Origin: Campylorhamphus procurvoides
Taxonomy: Eukaryota > Chordata > Aves > Passeriformes > Dendrocolaptidae
NCBI GenBank assembly: GCA_013396655.1
Contig: WBMV01004262.1
Coordinates: 230,501 to 294,500 of the forward strand
Direction: 5' to 3'
DNA length: 64,000 nucleotides
Positions 39,690 to 51,500 of the stretch are shown here, piece after piece. The notes under the pieces are model-generated. The model was not told the origin of the DNA. It saw only the letters and a program-made list of their open reading frames with translations, and searched no databases. How positions within the stretch are numbered: the first letter of the stretch is position 1; each line of letters starts with the position of its first letter. The position numbers and the translations under genes were made by a program.

Positions 39690-42600
39690 ATTCACCTTGT
39701 TGATGAATATTACACCCTGGTCTGCACTTGAATCAGGAGGAGCAAGTTAATAAGAAAAGAGCCCATTGCATTTTGCCTTAACCAGCTGAATGGAGGATAT
39801 GGTGCTCTGGGGGATAGTTCAAATCATCCAAGTTTTTCTGCAGACATTAACACTAATTGGCCATGAAAATGAAAGACATACCTATTCTGAAGTACAGCAC
39901 ATTGAGATGAGCAAACCACCAAAGGTTTATTTCATACCCAATGTTCCATTTCTATAGGCTGATGTAGAAAAAACTCTCTCCCTGAAGAACAAAAGAAAAT
40001 CGCATCCCATGGGTGAAAGGATGTAATGATATCATTGGTAGTGGTACTTTACTAGACCAAGAGTTCCGTGTTGTGAAGGCTTGGCTGGAAGATACACACT
40101 TGGTTTTTTTTTTTTTGAGACTAAAAAGATCTGGTTTAAAATCACACAAGAATCAAAAGTTGCACAATTTATTAAATAAAATTCTCAAATATAGAACAAG
40201 GAGTTGTTAGTTTGCATACATGTGAATAATATGAAGGTCTAATCTCAACCGATTTTACCTTTTCTTAGGCAAGACATGGATCTGTCAGTGTGATACTTTG
40301 ACAAAAATGGTGGGTTTAGTCATAACAGTAAAGTCTACCAATCAAGATAAGCTCTGGCACTTTTGAAACATGATTGCCTGACCTTTGGAAACACTCCTTG
40401 TCACTCTAAAACTTGATTTCTACTCACACTGTTTTATCCTCTTCTGCTCTTTGTCAGTAAGGTGCGTATCCCTATCACCAGTATGCATCCAAGTTGACCT
40501 TGCATTTTGTTTCCCAGTGGGCAGTCATGATGATATAAGATGTTATGAGGTTCATAAAATAGCAATCAAGTCAATGAGATCATCATCTGTTTAAAGCAGA
40601 AAGCAAAACATATGTTAAATAAATTTTAAGCCGGCAGAAAGAAAATCCAGTGCTGTCATCACCCTAGTAGTCTATCACCTGTACAGAAACACTGCGTGTG
40701 CCCTAGGTGTTCTTGCCACCCACCTCCTAAAATCATGTGCATGCTGACCAGTGCTATCATGCTATCATAAAGCAGAATTTATGCATGCTACAGCAGAAAG
40801 AGCAGAGAAAACAGTCAAGGGCTTCGGAAGTTTTTATATTGGATTTCTCAGACAGCAAGAATCCTTTGTTCAGGAGGGAAGTATTCTTTCATATAAATAG
40901 CTTTGTATCTCTGGAGTTTTCTTCCCACCTACATAAATGCTTCTCTACTGTTGAGGACTGTTACTGTTCCCTGGGGAACCAAAAATCTGGATTTTTAATT
41001 GTGGGAGAACTACCATGTAATACAGAAGCAGCTATTTTTCTTATGCTTGGTGCAATTTTTTTTCCCCAAGGGGAGTCACAGTATAATTGTGAGACTGGAA
41101 TTTCCCAAGCTAATGTAAAAGCCCTGACTGAGCAACGAAGAGGGTCAGCGTAGTAAGAAGCACTGAGACACTGACCACAGTGTCTGCTTGAAACCAGAGC
41201 TAGTTCCTGCTTCTCTGCTCCCTTCCAAGTTCTTCCTGTGCCTGTCCATTAGTCCACAAAGATAACATAAGATCTGAGTCCTCTCAGGTGATACAAATAT
41301 GAACATTCTATCTGGATACAATGTGTGCAACCCTTCTTCCAGCACATTATTGAACATGAACACATTATTGAAAATTTGTTAATTTTATTTTTTCAAGGTG
41401 ACAACCACGGGCTGGACAATGCTTGAGCCACATAAACCTAACAGATGGAAAGATAAGCCAACAAAATTGACTCAACAGATTTGTACTAGCAAAATGAATT
41501 CATTTACTAATAAGATTAATCTGTATTTTGCATCATGTTTTTCTGGTACCTCTTGATTTGGTAGGAAGAGCCTTTAAGATTGGAGTTGGCATATTGGTGA
41601 ACCTCAGGCTCAAGAAAACTACTGCAGTGCTCAAGTTATTAATAAACTATTTGGACCCCAATATGCCAGGAATGCAGAGCAGAGACCTTAATTTCATGCC
41701 TATGTGGACTAAAAATAAGCTTGTCAGGGTTTAGCAGCCTAGGCAACATTGGAAAGTGCATGAGTGGCCTTGGAAGTAGCATAGCTGACTTACACATTGC
41801 AATGCCTGGCTTCATAAATACTGGTAGATTGAAAATAGTGATGCATGGGTCTACACTGGGGTTTCTGCACCCATGGCATGGCTAATTAATAGTCCACATA
41901 AACCACATATAAATAAAGACTGATGAAGCCAGAAATACCCAGTTCAAATATCTGCTATTTCTACCTTCCTAGGCATCCATTTCTTGGTAATTCTTCTCCC
42001 TCCTCCAGCGTCATGCATTTGTAGTGCAATGCCTTTGGCATATTGGAGAAAGAGACTGAGAAGGAAAAGCCAGCCAGGAAGCACATGCTTCCAGTCTAGA
42101 CACATCCTCCCTGAAAAAAAGGAAAGGATGACTTAAGTAAATGGAGTGCTGGCTTTGTCTACACTCTTCTTGAAGGAGGGGTCAAACCTACAGGCCAGAT
42201 GCTACCTGCAAGCCTCTAGCACCCCTGTTCTACAAGACAAAGAAGTGCTGAAAAGCAAAAACTTAGTAAGTAAAGATTTGGGGGTTGAAAGAAATCCCTC
42301 TGTGTCCTACAGTAAAGATTGTTCAAAATGCCTCTTTGATTTTGCATTCACAGCAAACAGGGCTGTTTCCTCTACAGTCCAGCCCTGAGAATGACAACTG
42401 CGATCCAGCCAGATCTTATGCCCTTACATTACCTTGGGGCACACTCTCAGCACCACATGGCACCATTCAGCACCATGCAAGGACATGAGCAACAACACCA
42501 GAAACAAGATGAGCTGTACAGTGCAGTGCTGCACTGAGCCACTTCTCCCAGCACAACTCATTTGCTTGGGTTCCGTGCCATACCAATGTCATGACACTCT

Positions 42601-45600
42601 TTCTGATCCTGAAGCAACGTCATCCAATGCCAACCCAGATATCTGGCACAGAATCTCATCACAGAGACCTGTGTTAACTGTGAAATTTATGAATGGTACT
42701 TACCAGTCCATATTTCTAACTCCTTGTACTACTTATGCATCCATTGAAAATTAGGGAGTGTTAACCATAGACACCCATGGAAGGGCTAAAGTTGGGCTCA
42801 TGTCTCTGAACTTAGAGTTTGATGTACACAGTGAAGTTTCTTGTCTGTTAATGTCTATTATTTCTTCTTCACTTCTTTCTTCTCCCAGCATGTCCTGGCT
42901 AGATCTTCTCATACAGATACAAAGCCACCCGCAGGAGACACCAGTGTGAGTTCTTCATGGAGTTTGCAAGGCTGGCTGTTTGGTCTGCTTCTAGATGCAG
43001 CACCGTCAACCAGTCTGGTTCCTGAAGACCAGTATTAGCCTGGTGTATCTTAGCAGCTCATGTTTCTGATCTCAGGGGTTTTCACAGCACACATTCATTT
43101 TACCAAGGCTGACTCTTTTCTCCACAAGACCAGCTGAAATTGTATCTGTGCCCAGTGATGCTCAGTGCCTTCATACCACTGAACACATCTCTTAGTGGGG
43201 TTTGGCAGCAGTAAAGGCCTCCAAGTTGAAGGAATATACTTAGAACCTCACCTGGGTGAGAACCTCACTGGTTTACAGTCTCTCTGAGGAATTCGGCAAC
43301 CACACAAACTCAGATGAAGCAGCAGTCTTGAGGTGGACTCCGTCATCAAAGCTTTCTTTGCCCTGATGACAGCAACATGACTCATGTGCCCTTGAACCCA
43401 AGGAAAACCAACTTTGTGAAAACTTCTGAGAAATTCAGAAATGATGACAGTGTTTTGTGGCACTGAATGCCCATGCAGCAAACTCATCTCTGTTAAATGT
43501 TCCAACTTTGCAATATTTCAGCTGCACACTACTAGAAAGCATTGAAGCCATACATCACCAAGGACAGGCTTCTCACTCCTTTGCAGCAAAGACAGAAGTA
43601 GGTAACTTGCATGTGATTTATACGCAAAACTCATCTAATTAGAGTGCAACACATACCCTGTTCCAGCAGCAGTAAATCCAAGCCCTCTGTGCTTTCACGA
43701 GAATGTTTTATACAGCAGCCTGAAAACTATATGCACTGTCTTTGAAAATCCTGCAGTTGAGGGCTGGAAGAAAATTTCTCATTACCATCCTGTATGGCTA
43801 CCTGCCAGTGCTGAGGGACTACTACAACAGCAGCAACTGCAAAAATTCCCTGGTATCAGGCCTCATATCAGACTTCAAAAATCACTTTTGCATATAGTCA
43901 GAAGGTTAAAAAATTTGTCTCTGTGTATAAAGTCTGTTTTTCCAGAATGGGGGAGCGAGGGAAAGGGGGGAGAGGAAAAAGTTATGTTTATATCTAGCAT
44001 TGAAAAGAACACTTCAGTTGCAGGACACTTGAAGTGTTTAAAAGTGTAATTCCAGAACTTTGGAAGCAAAATTAGTTCAATGAGCAGTCAAGAGTCTGAA
44101 GCAGGCAGTGAAATGTACTCAGGAAACGGAGGAATTCAACTGCCTGTCATCAACTGTAAGTTGTTTCCACTTTTATTTATGGAAAAGGGCTTAAAAATTT
44201 GTTCAGCCCTGAGTAGGAAAAGCAGTTCATCCCTTGCCATCTAAATAACCTGCACAAAGGGCAGAGGGAAACATGGGAGGTGAATGACTTTTCCAAAATC
44301 AAAATGTGGGATAGCATAAGAGCTAAGGGGAAAGCAGATCCCCATGGTGCAGTGTTGAGCATCCAGAACTTCAGCACCTCCAGCAGCCAGACTGCAGTGG
44401 GGAAGTTCATCCTTGGGATGAGACGGCAGCGGGACAGCTGCTTCCTATTGTCCCCAAAAGAAAGATCTGACCCTCCTGGGTTCAGAGGCTGCTGCCTTTG
44501 CTTCAGGTCCAGTAGTGAGAGTTTTATTTCACCTCTGCTCAGAATAGACCCTTCCAGGTACAGTCTCCTGGGAAGATAAAACAGATGTCAATCTATAAAG
44601 AAAAGGCATTTGCTCACACTCAGAGCAATATAACCACCTTTGCAGAGGGCAAGGAAAAACTAAACCCTTCTCAGAAATCTAGGAGGTGGCAGGTGTTAGC
44701 CTCTTTAATTGGAGTAATAAAAATAATGACTTCTGTTAATATTAGGTATCTGATTTCCAGTGCTGAACAGGAAAACTGCAATACCTGCCATTTTAAATTA
44801 CTCTGTCATGTTTTCATTCCTTCCTTACCTCTGGGATTTCAAAAATCTTGATGAAATGTGTGTTCACTCTTCAAATATTTCCTGAGGCCAGTGGGGTCCA
44901 TATGTTCTTAGGAACAAGTTTTTCACCCTGTGGGTCATTCCTCATGACATCTGGATTTTCTGATTGGTATATGTTGGCAGCACAAAGCTAGGAGATGATG
45001 AGGTTTTCTCCTTGTAAATATAATGCCCTATTTAAAATGCAGTTTAAGGGCAGCACAAGAGTAATATGGTATTTTACGAAGATGAACCAGAACACTTCAG
45101 TGCTTGCATTGTGATTGCAGCCAGGGCTCCTAAATTACCATGTCATTGTTAAGGTAAGAATGATATTTTATTTAAACTGCTGCTGAACATATGGTGTTAT
45201 TTATGCCTCAGACATCCACAGCAGAAAGAATTTTCTAAGTCTAATTTATGCTGTTAGCAAGTAGCCAGCAAAAAGATGAGACCTCACTGTTTTTACTAGC
45301 TAACAGAGTGCTGGTTTAGATTAAAAGAGTTAAAGGATGCAATTTTTTTTTTTGAAGGAAAAAAATTCTACACGGATTTGTACAGAAACCATGACTAATG
45401 TAAGTGTAGATCTGTACCCTTCCTCTGCTGTCAGATATTGCCCATGACATCATCTCTGGGTGTCTTCAGCTACCTATTGCACATCATATCGCATGATCTT
45501 TATCAGTATTTTTTTATGAAAGTATCATTTGATGAGGTTGGGGCAGGTTATGTGTGACCGGGAATGAACTTGTCTGTTCATCTTTGCACGTGCTGAGAAT

Positions 45601-45857
45601 CATTTGATCTTTTGCCTATATGGAAGATGAAATTGATCTGAAGTCAAATTCCATGTTAACTTTACTCCTAGGTAGTGGCAAATGGTATGGGATGTTTTGA
45701 TTCAGGGCACTCTGGGCATTATTTTTGGTTTTTAGAAAAACAAGAACTGAGAGAGTACTTTGAGGAAAAGGCTTATTTTTCGCAAACAATTTTAATATAT
45801 TTCATCTCTGAGTCCTCTCTCTCCCTTTCTCACCTTCCCAGTACCCAGTTATGACAA
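39690..45857. other. unique non-coding sequence
   Basis: No recognised gene. T-runs lie at 40104-40116 (13) and 45343-45353 (11). The 138-codon plus-strand frame at 40737-41153 has no domain and no splice context. A possible 33-bp microexon at 45121-45153 is treated separately. Confidence 0.5.
45121..45153 (+). other. possible microexon (33 bp)
   Basis: Acceptor tgcattgtgattgcag ends at 45120 and donor AAG|GTAAGA starts at 45154. The enclosed 33 bp are open in frame 1 (PGLLNYHVIVK) and preserve the phase. The polypyrimidine tract is only moderate. There is no other evidence of transcription in the sequence. Confidence 0.12.
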
Positions 45858-47322
45858 ACAGGAGAAGTTGAAAGCCACCAGGCACCTAGAAAGCTACAAA
45901 CTGAAGGAAGCCTTCCAGAGACTGCAAGAGCTCTCAATTCCCATGTGCAAGAAACTGGGCAAGATTAGCAAAAAACTAACATGACTTAGTAGGGACCTGC
46001 TGACCAAAATAAAGGGAAAGAAACAAATGTGCAGGCAGTGGAAGCAAGAAGAGGTATCCAGGGATAATTACAGGGGTGCTGCTCAGTTGTGTAGGGATAG
46101 ATTCAGGAAGGCCAAGGTGCAGCTGGAGTTGAACTTGGCAAGGGATAGAAAGAATAACTCACAGTGTTATTAGAATAACATACAGGTAATAAAGTATGTT
46201 ATAGAGAATAACATACAGGTATGTCAACCAGAAAAGGAAGGTCAGAGAAAGCGTACTCCCAGCCCCAATGAACAAGACTGACAATCTTGTAACAATTGTC
46301 AAGGAGAAGGCTGAGGTACTCAACAACTTTTTTCCACCGATGTTCAGCTTGAGATGGGTGACGAGTGGTGTCCTTCAGGGACCCATACTGGGGTCAGTAC
46401 TGTTTAGTATCTTCATTATTGACATATACAGTGTGGTTGAGTGTACCTTCACCAAGTTTGAGAGTACATCAAGCTGGGTGATGTGACTGGCACATCTGAA
46501 GGATGGGATGACGTCCGGAGTGAGCTGGGGAAGCTAAAGGAGTGGGCCCATGGGAATGTCTTGAGGTTCAACTAAGCCAAATTCCAGGTGCTGCAATTGG
46601 GTTGGAGCAATCCCAAACAAAAACACAGGCTAGGGGTACAATGAATTGAGAGTAACTCTGTTAAGTAGGACTTGGGTGTACTGGTGAACAAAAAGCTGAA
46701 CTTGACCAGGCAATGAGCACTTGCAGCCCAAAAGGCCAACAGCATCCTGGGTTGCATCAAAAGGAGCATGGCCAGCAGGTGGAGGGAAGTGATTCTGCCC
46801 CTCTACTCTGCTCTGACGAGACCCCACTTGGAGTACTTTGTTCAGCTTTGAAGCCCTCTGCACAGGAAAGAAGTGGACCTGTTGGAGCAGATCCAAATGA
46901 GACACATGAAGATAATCCAGGGGCTGGAGCACCTCTCCTATGAAGAGAGGTTGAGAGAGTTGGAACTATTCAGCCCGGAGCAGAAAACACTGCAGCCTTT
47001 CTGTATTTCAAGAGTGCTTATAAGAAAGATGGAGACAAACTTTTCAGTAGGGCCTGCTGCAGTAAGACAAGGGACAAATGTTTTGAACTAAAAAAAAAAT
47101 GGTTACATTTAGAGTAGGTATAAAGAAAAAAATTTGTGATGAGGATGGTGAAACACTGGCACAGGTTGCCCGGAGGAGAAGGGAAGGTTCTGGTTGCCCA
47201 GACGTCACCAGAAGATGTTCAGGTTGAATCTCAAGAAGAATTTCTCCATGGAAAATTTCTTCATGGAAAGGGTTGTTAAGCATTGGAATAGACTGCCAAG
47301 GGCAGTAGTGGCCACCCCTGTA
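45858..47322 (+). mobile_element. CR1 LINE, plus strand, internally deleted, composite 3' part
   Basis: The copy starts in the CR1 ORF2 linker after the endonuclease (ESYKLKEAFQRLQELSIP, then SRDLLTKIKGKKQMCRQWKQ). It runs through 'aggaaggccaaggtgcagct' and 'atgtcaaccagaaaaggaag' to the block LNNFFPPMF at about 46320-46345. It then jumps to GVLQGPILGSVLFSIFI (about 46368-46420), so several hundred bases of RT between these blocks are missing. The rest follows the usual order: 'aaaaggccaacagcatcctgg', PHLEYFVQL, and MRHMKIIQGLEHLSYEERLR. An RT-tail segment ends near 47178. A second, different copy of the same tail (KNFSMENFFMERVVKHWNRL, about 47215-47305) follows. Neither ends in the CR1 terminal octamers. 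Frameshifts are many and it is not functional. Confidence 0.88.
46172..46221 (+). repeat. 17-bp direct repeat inside CR1
   Basis: The sequence agaataacatacaggta occurs at 46172-46188 and again at 46205-46221, separated by 16 bp. In other CR1 copies this region is single, so it is a small local duplication after insertion or in the source copy. Confidence 0.85.
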
Positions 47323-48541
47323 GCACATACAGGTAGTGTGCTGAGGAGTCTCCACAAAATGCCGTTCTGGGGAAGAAGAATGTCAGGCTGGGGAAAAGGG
47401 ACAAGCAGAAGAGGCAGAGAAACCAAGCTTCCTGAGCTGGCCCTGCCATGAGAGGTGCCAATGCAACTGCATCTCTTGTGGGCCACATAGCAGGTCAAGG
47501 GCTGGATTTGTTGCTGTTCTTATGCTCCCAGTCCCCCAGATATGACTCTAACTTTCAGAGCAATGGCTTCTAGCCCTTTCCCACTTGCAGGCTCACCGGC
47601 AGCCATCCTCCTGTTCATGCACATCCCCACCATGGGTACAGGGAAGCAGTAGGCTTGTAGGAGGGCACTGTAACTTCCATTCTGGGAAGAATCAACCAAA
47701 ATGACCAGCAGGACAGAGTAGCTTAATATTTCTAAAGCATGTTTTGTCAAGTGAGCTTGTTCATAAAAACAGGCATAGTGTTTCTGCCTGTTGTTTAAAA
47801 GAAAATGCATTGCCATGTTACCGCCACTTATTTCAGCTAATCTTTGCAAAGTGTTCAAGTTTCATGTTCAAAGATCTTAAGCACATGTTTATAACCAATT
47901 CAGCACCATTATTAAGAATTTTCAACAGGATATGAGCAAAGTCAATAAATCTGGAAAGCAGCCATTTGACAAGTGCTACAACTGGCAGTAAGAATGTCCA
48001 GTAATAACAAAAAAAAAGGGGCTGTGATATTTTCAAAGCGGTGTATGGTAACACAAGACTGCATCAGTAGGTAGTGTTATTACTCCAAAACCATGTAGGC
48101 CAGCACACTGTCTCTTTCTCACAGCATCCAGAGATAAGGTCTTTATTTCTCAAATTACACTGTTGAGCAGATTTTGGACTAAATTATCTAGTCCATTATT
48201 TAGCAGCTGCATCAGGGGTGGTTTTGCTCAGGTACCAAAACCAAAAGAATAGTGACCTGACATCCCATCAGCTCTGAGAATAAATGCAGACCCCATCTTC
48301 CTGCTGCTTTTTTGCATTATTTTTTTTCCACTGTTTGTTCCCCTGCCCTTGTGAATCTTTTTTGAAGCCTTTTAACAGGGTTTTTTATTTCTTTAGAAAT
48401 AATTTGTTAAAAATGCTAATGTACAGGTCATGCTTTCTAATTTGTTTATTCTCTTTGTGTACGTAGCAAGTGGGAGACTCAAATATCTGCCTGGGCACAA
48501 AGCAGATGTATACCTACAGATTCAAAGAGTCTCCCAAATGG
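47323..48541. other. non-coding sequence, CR1 flank
   Basis: After the CR1-like tail the sequence becomes moderately GC-rich (47330-47650) with no repeat I can identify, then AT-rich. The 112-codon minus-strand frame at 47520-47858 has no recognised domain. Confidence 0.45.
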
Positions 48542-48571
48542 TATTTCACACACTGTGGTATGTGTGAAATA
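48542..48571. repeat. 11-bp stem hairpin
   Basis: The perfect inverted repeat tatttcacaca / tgtgtgaaata has an 8-base loop. It is short for a microRNA precursor. The TCACAC core resembles a T-box half-site present in both orientations. Confidence 0.75.
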
Positions 48572-51500
48572 TTCACATTTCAAGTGAATCTGCAGTTTCA
48601 TTTATGCCACGTCCACTGTCTTTTAAAAATTTGATTATTTTAAACTCTAACATGTGATTATACTTTTTTTTATCTCATATAGACAGAAGAAAACCCCAAA
48701 TATCTTCACAAATGAGACACTGATGTCAATCTGGGATAGGCTAGATCTGTCTCTGACAAACTACTTTGGATCTAATGGTGAATAATGGTTTAATTCTGTC
48801 ATGAGATGATGGTTCCTCTATTCGTTTCCCTTGCATGAGGAGCGAGAATGAATCTAAGGCTTTGTTCTGACAGCAAAGGGCCAATAGTGCTAAACCTATT
48901 TGCAAAAAGACTCTGACTTCCAGCCTGCAACACCTGAGCTATTCCCATCCTAAACTTCTTCCCAGCAGATTCTGCCAATCATGACATACTATGTGAAATT
49001 TGTGGTGAATTTGTGATGTGGAGAAAGGTCCACTAGGGACTAATTTGACACCATCAGATGCAATTTTCCGTTATTACCCTAAGGCAAGATTTAAACTAGT
49101 TTCTAGGGGTGAGAGGTTATTTCATTAACTCAGGGCACTTGCCCCAGCAGGCTGACACCTAGACAGTCTGGGGCATGATTAACGGGATGTATTTCTCCTG
49201 TTTTCTTGGTCTTTTCTGGGGTTTCCATTTTAGGGTGGCACGTTTATTCTTAGTCTTCAGATGGGCACCTCTTTTCATAATCAGACCAGTCTGACCAAAG
49301 CCTTTTCTGGAGCCTATTTTTGCAGAAGAAAACTAAGTTTTAAGCTCAGTCACTCCAACAGATTTGGTTAACCCTGTGTTGTCTGGAGTGGGGGCTGAAA
49401 AGGGCAGGGATGAAGCTCAAATAATACAGGAAGGAAGAGATGAGTGAAGTTAAGAGGAGCACAGAGGCAGCTCAGGTCCTGTGGGACAGTGCCAGCCATC
49501 CCAAAACAGACCTACCCCTGTGTATACCTATCCCATAAGTATCTGGACAGCCATGAGGAGATGAGAGCTTTTGCATGAGGCCAGGCTTCAGCTAAGGATC
49601 TACTTTCATGTGACCTTGTGCCTCAGGCACCACATCATCTGGCGTCTTGGGGCAGCACAAGGGTCTCCAAGCAGGCTCCCCACAGCACCAGCCCAGGGTC
49701 AGCAGAACTTCCTATCTTGGTGATCATTTTCAAACAAAGTAGCTACCTTGCCTCCAGCAGGCACTGGAAGTAGTACAGCCCTATTGTCATGAGATTATCC
49801 CTGAGTTACAAACCTTTAGCATAATGTCTCTCTTTAACCATTGCACAGCTACTCTGCTATCTGCATAAGCTACACACCATTAATAAAAAACTGTGCAGAT
49901 GTTAATGCTGACCAACATTGGGTGAGATTGCAGAATCATGTCTAATACCCACTCAGGACCCAGTTCCACCAAAATCCACCACGAAAAGTCAACTCCATAA
50001 GTAAGACTAGCATTTGCAAAAGAGCTCAGACTGTTAGGCTTCTTTTTTATCTTCTGTTTCTTCAGGGGTTTTTCCTCCAACTTCAACTTGGACAAATTTG
50101 AGTTTAGTTTAGTTTTGTGTCCTTGTGCTTCTCTCTTTCACACAGGTGCTGACTGCCAAGGAACATGTTGCTTCTGTGAGATCTTGCGAAGGGCAGGAGA
50201 GCTTCTCAGTGTTTTTGGTAGAGTCAGAAAAATCAAAGGCAAAAAACTGAGAAATGGAGTAGGAGACAGGATTTTCTCATGGTTCTGTATGTAAGTGGTT
50301 TAGTTAAACCAGGGACTGCTGGTGCAGCAGAGGCATAACCACCTTGAATCTGCAAATACTGAATTGTTTGTCTTTGGCAATAATGTGGAAAAGGCACTGC
50401 AGAGGGAGGAACAAGAATCCCCAGAAGGGCAGATGCAACATAATCTGCCCCAGTGCAACATTCTCTGTGGTTTTAATAGCTGGCATAAATCCCAGCTAGT
50501 GAGGCAGTTCCACCTCTTTTAAAATGCCTTTTTAATTGTCAAGAAGAGTTGTTATGTGAATTAAAACAAGCTAGCTTTAAGAAATGAAAAATGTTTATAT
50601 AGGGCTTGGATGGGTTTGGCTGCACCTCTAACTAAACTAAGTGAAACCAAAATTTGGGGAACTGATGATTACTGAAAAATAATCTGGATGAAGACTGCTT
50701 ATTAATTTAAAGTTAATTAGCCATGCCTAAATGGTTTTATATATAGTTTTATATATATGTGGACATTCTTGTCCGGAGGCAGACAACTCTGCAGGTTGGA
50801 TCACCTGAGAGTACAAATCTAGGCCACAATACTTCTCATGAAGCATTGCATTTCTATCATTAATGAGCATCTCACGAGGCTAGTGCTATTCCTTGTCCTT
50901 CAAGAACTGTCCAACATTCCTCATTTTTGCCACATCCCCTCTGCCTTTTAAGCCCTTCAAGGCACTGTGGAAGGCAGACCCCATTGCATTGTAGAAGTGT
51001 TTGCAACACATTCCTGCACAGGAGAGGGAAGACAGACTTGGAAGCATCTACTTTCAAGATCAACAATTGCTTTGGAAGAAAAACAAACCAGGAAAAGCCA
51101 TTTAAACTGAATTACTGGCAGTACTATTTTCACCTTTCCACAGCCTAGCCATGACTTCCAGAGCATCCTGAGTTAAGAGTTCATAATTCCATCTGAACTT
51201 AATGGGAGTATTTACACAAGAGTTGTGTTGCAATACCTAATGGGTCTGGTTGTGGGCAAGTCTTTAGTTGTGTTTAGCTGTGTCCATACTTATTTTGGTC
51301 CAAAGAGCATTTCCACTGCTGCAGTTTCACCAGTAGGTAGGAATAATTGTAACACTGTTGTGACTGATCACTGTTAATTCAACAACCATATCTTCTAATC
51401 GTGGCATGGGGCAGACTGCAGTGTTTGTAATTTAAGTTGATGGCTGCTGCTGGCTTGTCCACCAGATCTCTCATCATCAGTATCACAACAGAAGTTCTGC

